Source of the DNA: Ruminiclostridium sufflavum DSM 19573
Lineage (GTDB): Bacteria; Bacillota; Clostridia; Acetivibrionales; DSM-1351
DNA: 64,000 bases
Direction of reading: 5' to 3'
Assembly (NCBI RefSeq): GCF_003208175.1
Contig: NZ_QKMR01000001.1
Coordinates: forward strand, 193,595 to 257,594
Made by a program: the position numbers and the translations under genes. Positions 60,662-64,000 of this stretch are shown piece by piece. The notes under the pieces were generated by a model. The model did not search any database, was not told where the DNA came from, and worked only from the letters and a program-made list of their open reading frames with translations. Position 1 is the first letter of the stretch; every line of letters starts with the position of its first letter.

Positions 60662-61849
60662 ATGGATCTTGAGCTACTTAGGTCTTGTGGGACTATAAAA
60701 AGATATAACACCGATGCTGTCGTTACCCTCGAAGGTGAAAATACAAATGAAATGTATTTTATATTATCAGGTAAGGTAGGTGTGTTTTTGAATACATTTA
60801 CTGATGATGCAGTTAAGCTCACTGAATTAAGCGTTGGTGAAACCTTCGGTGAAATGAGCTTATTGGATGAGCTTCCCAGAAGTGCTACAGTAATTGCATT
60901 AGAACCGTTAAGTGTTCTTGAAATAGACAGAAGTAATTTTGAGCTTTTTATCAGCCGTCAGCCTGAAATGGCATTTAAAATGATGAAAGCCATGGCTTCA
61001 AGGCTGAGAGTTGCAAATGCCGCTTTGTCAAAAGCCGCCGCAAGCTCACAGATTCCCGTTCCGGCTAATACAGAGCCAGCAGCGGCCAAAGCTGTTCAGA
61101 CCAATACAGTTAAAGCGTTTTTTCCTGAGGGACATAAAACATACAGCCTTGTTCCCGCATTTGACAGTTCCGAATATATTTTTGAAAAAAATGTGCATTG
61201 CCCTATTTGCGGCAATAAGTTTTTGGCGTATGGACAAAAGGTATCCAAGCTGAGATCCTCATGTATGGATAAGGACTTGAGAAGAAGATATGAAAACTTT
61301 GATTCCCTGTGGTTTAACCTTTGGACATGTCCTGAATGCTGTTATTCAAATTTTTATAATGAATTTCCAAATCTTTCGCCTTCCAAGTTTAAGCTGGTTA
61401 CTGCCAAGCTCAGTTCCATCCTGAATGGCCAGAAGCTTGTTATAACCAATGATATTGATGTTAATCAGCTATTTACGAAGTATTACCTTTCCCTGTACTG
61501 TGCCGAAGCGTACAAAGCGCCAAATATAAAGCTGGGTAAGATATGGATGAATCTCATGTGGTTATACAGAGATTCCGGAGACGAAGCAATGGAAAAAACA
61601 GCAGCCGCTTCTGCACTTAGCTATTATCAGGATGCCTATCTTAAATGTGACAGCGAGCTAAAGCCTGAGACTGAGCAGCAGCTCTGCATTATCCTTGCCG
61701 AGCTATGTCTCTTGAACAATAAGCCTGAGGATGCTTTTAAATATTTGATGTCTGCCCGCAAGCAAAGAGGCGGGAATAGGACTTACGCCCAAATGGCCGA
61801 ATTCAGACTTGATGAATTGAAAGAAAAAGAAAAATCCAGTTCTAATTGA
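60662..61849 (+). CDS. Cyclic nucleotide-binding domain / DUF2225 protein
   Basis: 395 aa. Residues 1-120 are a cNMP-binding barrel (EGENTNEMYFILSGKVGVFL, VGETFGEMSLLDELPRSATVIA with the phosphate-binding cassette). After an Ala/Pro-rich linker comes DUF2225 (about 165-390), which begins with CPICGNKF, has CPECCYSNFYNEF, and ends in TPR-like helices. There is no HTH, so it is not a Crp-type DNA-binding regulator. The pairing suggests a second-messenger-controlled metal-binding adaptor. Bounded by terminators on both sides, so monocistronic. Confidence 0.9.
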   Translation: MDLELLRSCGTIKRYNTDAVVTLEGENTNEMYFILSGKVGVFLNTFTDDAVKLTELSVGETFGEMSLLDELPRSATVIALEPLSVLEIDRSNFELFISRQPEMAFKMMKAMASRLRVANAALSKAAASSQIPVPANTEPAAAKAVQTNTVKAFFPEGHKTYSLVPAFDSSEYIFEKNVHCPICGNKFLAYGQKVSKLRSSCMDKDLRRRYENFDSLWFNLWTCPECCYSNFYNEFPNLSPSKFKLVTAKLSSILNGQKLVITNDIDVNQLFTKYYLSLYCAEAYKAPNIKLGKIWMNLMWLYRDSGDEAMEKTAAASALSYYQDAYLKCDSELKPETEQQLCIILAELCLLNNKPEDAFKYLMSARKQRGGNRTYAQMAEFRLDELKEKEKSSSN

Positions 61850-61879
61850 GAATTGTCTATTTTTTACTTTAAAAGTATT

Positions 61880-61914
61880 AAAGTCCTGAGCAGAAAACAC
61901 TGCTCAGGACTTTT
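61880..61914. terminator. Bidirectional terminator
   Basis: AAAGTCCTGAGCAG and CTGCTCAGGACTTT form a perfect 14-bp stem with a 6-nt loop between two convergent genes. Confidence 0.9.
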
Positions 61915-61947
61915 CATTTTGTAACCGAATATTTTAAGCTTTAACTT

Positions 61948-64000
61948 TTAAATCAATTCCGCTTTTTTCAAAAGCTTTATGATTACAGTTGCACTTTCTG
62001 CTCTTGTAAAGCTGTCTTTTGGAGTCAGCCTTCCTTTAGTATCTCCGTCAAAAATGCCATTCTTTACACAGATTGCAGCTGTCTGCCTTGCATATATAGA
62101 AATACTTTCCGAATCTTTAAACAGCTCAAGCTGATTGCTTATATCCGCATCTGTTACTTTTACATCCATTCCTGCTATATCCATAGCTTTTGCAAGCATT
62201 GTCATAGCCTGCTCCCTTGTAATCAAGTCCTGCGGCCCGAATTTCCCGTTTGAGTAGCCTGCAAGTATACCATATTCATATGCCGTATATATATAGCTAT
62301 AGTATGAGTCACTCTTTTGAACATCGCTGAATTTCGCGGTAAAATTCGTACCTGTCAGTCCAAGTGCTTTGACTATCATTGATGCAAATTCCGCTCTCGT
62401 AATTGCTTTGTCTGGAGCAAAATTTCCATTTCCCGTTCCATTGTCTATAAGTCTTGACCCTGCATCATTTACATAGCTTTTTGACCAGTGCTTTTCAGCA
62501 TCCTTGAAGGTTACCGGATTCCATATAACTGTATACGTACTGTTTGTAAGACTGCTTATTTTAGCATAATATTTTCCGTCTATAACCTTAACCATAGTAG
62601 GAACATGTGAGAAGGTACCGTCTTTATTCAGCACCACACCCGTAGTTACCCTTGAAGGGTCAACTCCGGCAGGTATCGCCACTGTTCTCTCAACATAGCT
62701 ATTAAATTTGGACACATCTATTATATTGTTACCGTTTTTACAGGTTATTTCAAAATCGACAGGTTTGACTACCAGCTGATAATTATTTTTTCTTGAGGAA
62801 TTTTCAGCTATTGCTTCTGTTTCCTTTGATGACTTGGAAACACTGATATTTACTGTAATGTCCTTCAATTGAATCTTATTATCTATTTTTTCTGAAATGC
62901 TGTCAATATTTATATCCTCTGCCGGAATGCTATAAGTAACATCTTCAGTTTTAATTTCAATCACTGCCTTTTTGTCTTCCATATTCTTTACAGTCTGACC
63001 ATTGAGCTGTCCGATAACAATGTCTGAATTATTGCTGACAGGAATAGTAATAATACTTCCATCTTTTTCCTTACTAAACTGTACATTGAATTTTTCATCA
63101 TCCAAGGTAATAATTGTCTTTTTCCTTCCATTCTCCTCTTTTACTTCTGAGCTTGCAAAGTTTACCTTAGTATTATTAATAAGAACTTCTGCTTTTTTAT
63201 CAGAGGTATCCGCTGTCGGTGAGGAGGTAGTAGTTCCTTGTGCCTGCTTAGGGCCTACAACAGCTGTTACAGGACTCAAAGCTGCAGTTCCCTGTGCCGT
63301 TCCGGTTGCTGCCACAGGTGTTACCTCAAAGCTTATATATTTTCCCTCATCTGCACTGGCAAGCACATAGGTTTTAGCGTTTGCTCCTGCTATCTCAGCT
63401 TTATTTAAGCCTGCTCCATCATCTGATCTGTACCATTTAAAGGTACTGGTTCCTTCTAAATCCCCGTTTGCATCACTGTAGGCATAGTGACCGGTTAGTG
63501 TCTCTCCCACCTTTAATGTCCCTGTAATTGCCTGCACTGTTGCTGTAGGGGCTGTCTCCGCGGGTACTACTGCTCCTGCCCATGCACTCAATACTGCTGT
63601 TCCCTGTGTCGTTCCGGTCAGAGCTACCGGCGTCACCTCAAAGCTTATATATTTCCCTAAATCTGCACTGGCAAGTATATATGTAATACCTGTTGCTCCT
63701 GCTATCTCAGCCTTATTCAAGCTTGATGAATCATCCGCTCTATACCATTTGTAAATGCTTGTTCCTTGCGAATCATTATTTACATCATAGTAAGTATAGT
63801 GTCCTGTAAGTGTTTCTCCCACCTGCAAAATTCCTGTTATTGGCTGCACTGTTGCCGTAGGTGCTGCTTCCGCCGGTGAGACATATCCAATCCATCCAAG
63901 CAATGCCGCTGTTCCCTGTGTCGTTCCGGTCAGGGCTACCGGCGTTACCTCAAATGCGATATATTTTCCCAACTCTGCGCCGGTAAGCACATAGCTTTCA
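61948..64000 (-). CDS. Surface protein with tandem Ig-like repeats and three SLH domains (N-terminus outside window)
   Basis: At least 683 residues; the frame stays open to the right edge, so the start and signal peptide lie beyond it. The visible N-terminal part is three copies (the first partial) of a 104-residue repeat containing YKWYR-DD, LNKAEIAGA, LGKYISFEVTPVALTGTTQGTA. A Lys/Asp/Ser-rich middle domain follows (about 280-500), then three SLH domains (about 505-680) with FKDAEKHWSKSYVNDAG, GNFAPDKAITRAEFASMI, FSDVQKSDSYYSYIYTA and DTKGRLTPKDSFTRAESATV. It is anchored to the wall polymer; the repeats are a likely adhesin or spacer stalk. Confidence 0.92.
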   Translation of the reverse strand, partial: ESYVLTGAELGKYIAFEVTPVALTGTTQGTAALLGWIGYVSPAEAAPTATVQPITGILQVGETLTGHYTYYDVNNDSQGTSIYKWYRADDSSSLNKAEIAGATGITYILASADLGKYISFEVTPVALTGTTQGTAVLSAWAGAVVPAETAPTATVQAITGTLKVGETLTGHYAYSDANGDLEGTSTFKWYRSDDGAGLNKAEIAGANAKTYVLASADEGKYISFEVTPVAATGTAQGTAALSPVTAVVGPKQAQGTTTSSPTADTSDKKAEVLINNTKVNFASSEVKEENGRKKTIITLDDEKFNVQFSKEKDGSIITIPVSNNSDIVIGQLNGQTVKNMEDKKAVIEIKTEDVTYSIPAEDINIDSISEKIDNKIQLKDITVNISVSKSSKETEAIAENSSRKNNYQLVVKPVDFEITCKNGNNIIDVSKFNSYVERTVAIPAGVDPSRVTTGVVLNKDGTFSHVPTMVKVIDGKYYAKISSLTNSTYTVIWNPVTFKDAEKHWSKSYVNDAGSRLIDNGTGNGNFAPDKAITRAEFASMIVKALGLTGTNFTAKFSDVQKSDSYYSYIYTAYEYGILAGYSNGKFGPQDLITREQAMTMLAKAMDIAGMDVKVTDADISNQLELFKDSESISIYARQTAAICVKNGIFDGDTKGRLTPKDSFTRAESATVIIKLLKKAELI
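63245..64000. repeat. 312-bp tandem repeat within the SLH protein gene
   Basis: The anchor GTTCCGGT occurs at 63299, 63611 and 63923, exactly 312 bp (104 codons) apart, with near-identical flanks (AGCTACCGGCGTCACCTCAA and variants). At least three units are present and the array continues past the window edge. Confidence 0.9.

Noticed and set aside
63245..64000. CRISPR array
   Set aside because: The repeats are 312 bp, in frame and coding; there are no short repeats with unique spacers anywhere in the window.

Overview
The window looks like chromosome from a low-GC, spore-forming, cellulolytic Clostridia species, probably of the Ruminiclostridium (Clostridium cellulolyticum) type. The evidence is a GH10 xylanase ending in a type I dockerin whose recognition positions read Ala-Ile and Ala-Leu, two S-layer-homology proteins, a GH43 enzyme, a SpoVB-like flippase, a SpoIIE-type phosphatase, strong AGGAGG ribosome sites and AT-rich intergenic DNA. 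I saw no rRNA, tRNA, CRISPR array, phage or intact insertion sequence.

Layout. 1-13.7 kb: a cut-off FGGY sugar kinase with its SorC-type regulator, a DNA glycosylase, small ferritin-like and zinc-ribbon proteins, a PAS-SpoIIE phosphatase, GH43, XRE and AraC regulators, a LUD protein, a PNPOx-like protein and an MFS transporter. 13.7-15.5 kb: a decayed RHS toxin-tail and immunity island. 15.5-23.7 kb: a second MFS transporter, YdcF, a lepB / acyl-ACP thioesterase / GerMN operon, and two tandem membrane-anchored PQQ-like propeller proteins. 24-36.2 kb: a coherent pyrimidine-catabolic region. 36.5-46 kb: a membrane MutS-like ATPase, the dockerin xylanase, inositol monophosphatase, acyl-CoA synthetase, a homocysteine methyltransferase / MTHFR fusion and a LysM-CAP protein. 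46-64 kb: a GHL10-SLH protein, an FHA-RodA-PBP wall operon, a SpoVB-like flippase, HAD phosphatases, a diguanylate cyclase, a glycerol-1-phosphate dehydrogenase homologue, a DEAD helicase, a cNMP-binding/DUF2225 protein and a repeat-bearing SLH protein running off the right edge.

The most interesting system is at 24-36.2 kb. One tightly packed operon, with overlapping or 1-9 nt junctions, encodes an M20 carbamoyl-amidohydrolase, dihydroorotase, the PyrK and class 1B PyrD subunits, and aspartase. Run catabolically, these give orotate -> dihydroorotate -> N-carbamoyl-aspartate -> aspartate -> fumarate, the orotate fermentation known biochemically from Clostridium oroticum. A PucR-type regulator is encoded just upstream. 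Downstream lies an IclR-regulated operon for an SsuABC-like importer with two permeases and a uridine-phosphorylase-like enzyme. The biosynthetic genes pyrB, pyrE, pyrF and carAB are absent from the window.

A second theme is dispersed intergenic repeats. One class is MITE-like, with ends AAGYCAATTA. The other is a hairpin class that can pair an ACCTCC segment with the Shine-Dalgarno of the following gene. They lie in front of several unrelated minus-strand genes; one supplies the last codons of the diguanylate cyclase and another forms the -35 box of the methionine gene.
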